From CAYLLT01 sp964384465 (GTDB taxonomy: Bacteria > Planctomycetota > Phycisphaerae > UBA1845 > PWPN01), in the NCBI GenBank assembly GCA_964384465.1, contig CAYLLT010000006.1, positions 1 through 64,000 on the forward strand: DNA of 64,000 nucleotides. The letters are read 5' to 3'. Positions 63,968-64,000 of this stretch are shown here, one piece after another (the stretch's first letter is position 1; every line of letters begins with the position of its first letter). The position numbers were made by a program, and so were the translations under genes. The notes under the pieces were generated by a model, which saw only the letters and a list, made by a program, of their open reading frames with translations, was not told where the DNA came from and did not search any database.

Positions 63968-64000
63968 CGCTTCGTGATCGACTCAGACGCTGGTGGGCGT
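63964..64000 (+). CDS. Start of the next EPS gene, cut by the window end
   Basis: An ATG at 63964 overlaps the flippase stop (ATGA) and encodes MTLRDRLRRWWA before the window ends. Nothing can be said about its product. The overlap shows that the operon continues. Confidence 0.6.
   Translation, partial: MTLRDRLRRWWA

Overview
The window reads as a chromosomal segment of a planctomycete, most likely of the Phycisphaerae type. The evidence is Tat-exported Gfo/Idh/MocA oxidoreductases, a secreted DUF1080/ThuA protein, several large secreted glycosidase-like proteins, dockerin-like D-x-D-G-D-V-D pairs, an H-X9-DG pseudopilin relic, an exosortase, and moderately high GC with long spacers. The assignment is inferred from gene content; no marker gene is present.

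Layout. 1-2.4 kb: the 3' end of a tRNA-like gene, a terminator, a small ribbon-helix-helix-like gene, tRNA-Gly(TCC), and a Fic-domain protein behind a five-copy CTAAGAAAG operator-like array. 2.5-24 kb: a polysaccharide/deoxysugar utilization region. It holds a Tat-exported glycosidase-like protein, two Gfo/Idh/MocA oxidoreductases, a DUF1080-ThuA protein, two six-hairpin-type glycosidases, two large secreted proteins of unrecognised family, a RhaT-type L-rhamnose:proton symporter, an L-fucose/L-arabinose isomerase-family enzyme and a 6-phosphofructokinase. A plausible reading is that secreted enzymes release rhamnose-containing sugars, RhaT imports them, and the isomerase and oxidoreductases feed them towards glycolysis.

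24-33 kb: an accessory stretch with an ECF sigma factor and a membrane partner, a TSP3/dockerin protein, a GH62-like arabinofuranosidase and a GH39-like dockerin glycosidase. It carries three near-identical 48-bp palindromes plus a half copy, a 212-bp duplication of the 5' end of the GH62 gene, and relics of an IS1380-type transposase, a serine recombinase and a pseudopilin. 33.6-35.3 kb: an intact IS1634-type transposase. 35.7-38.4 kb: a solo LuxR protein, a membrane histidine kinase and a NarL-type response regulator.

39-64 kb: an exopolysaccharide locus continuing past the window. It opens with a NusG/RfaH-like antiterminator, then two nucleotidyltransferase-like/left-handed beta-helix proteins lacking the usual signature, the second fused to a polyprenyl-phosphate sugar-1-phosphate transferase. 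An exosortase-EpsI fusion, a WecG/TagA transferase, a 1080-aa PKD/Ig/beta-helix protein, several glycosyltransferases, a GNAT-type protein, a methyltransferase, a GT-deacetylase fusion and a Wzx-type flippase follow. Several genes are coupled by ATGA or GTGA overlaps. The locus also holds decayed genes: rfbC and rfbD (dTDP-rhamnose synthesis), an FkbM methyltransferase and an IS5-type transposase, suggesting the polymer has changed composition recently.

The best candidate for something new is the pair of signature-less nucleotidyltransferase-like proteins at the head of the EPS operon with its lipid-carrier transferase fusion. Next are the palindrome/duplication system at 24-28 kb and the dockerin pair embedded inside an Ig-type domain of the beta-helix protein.
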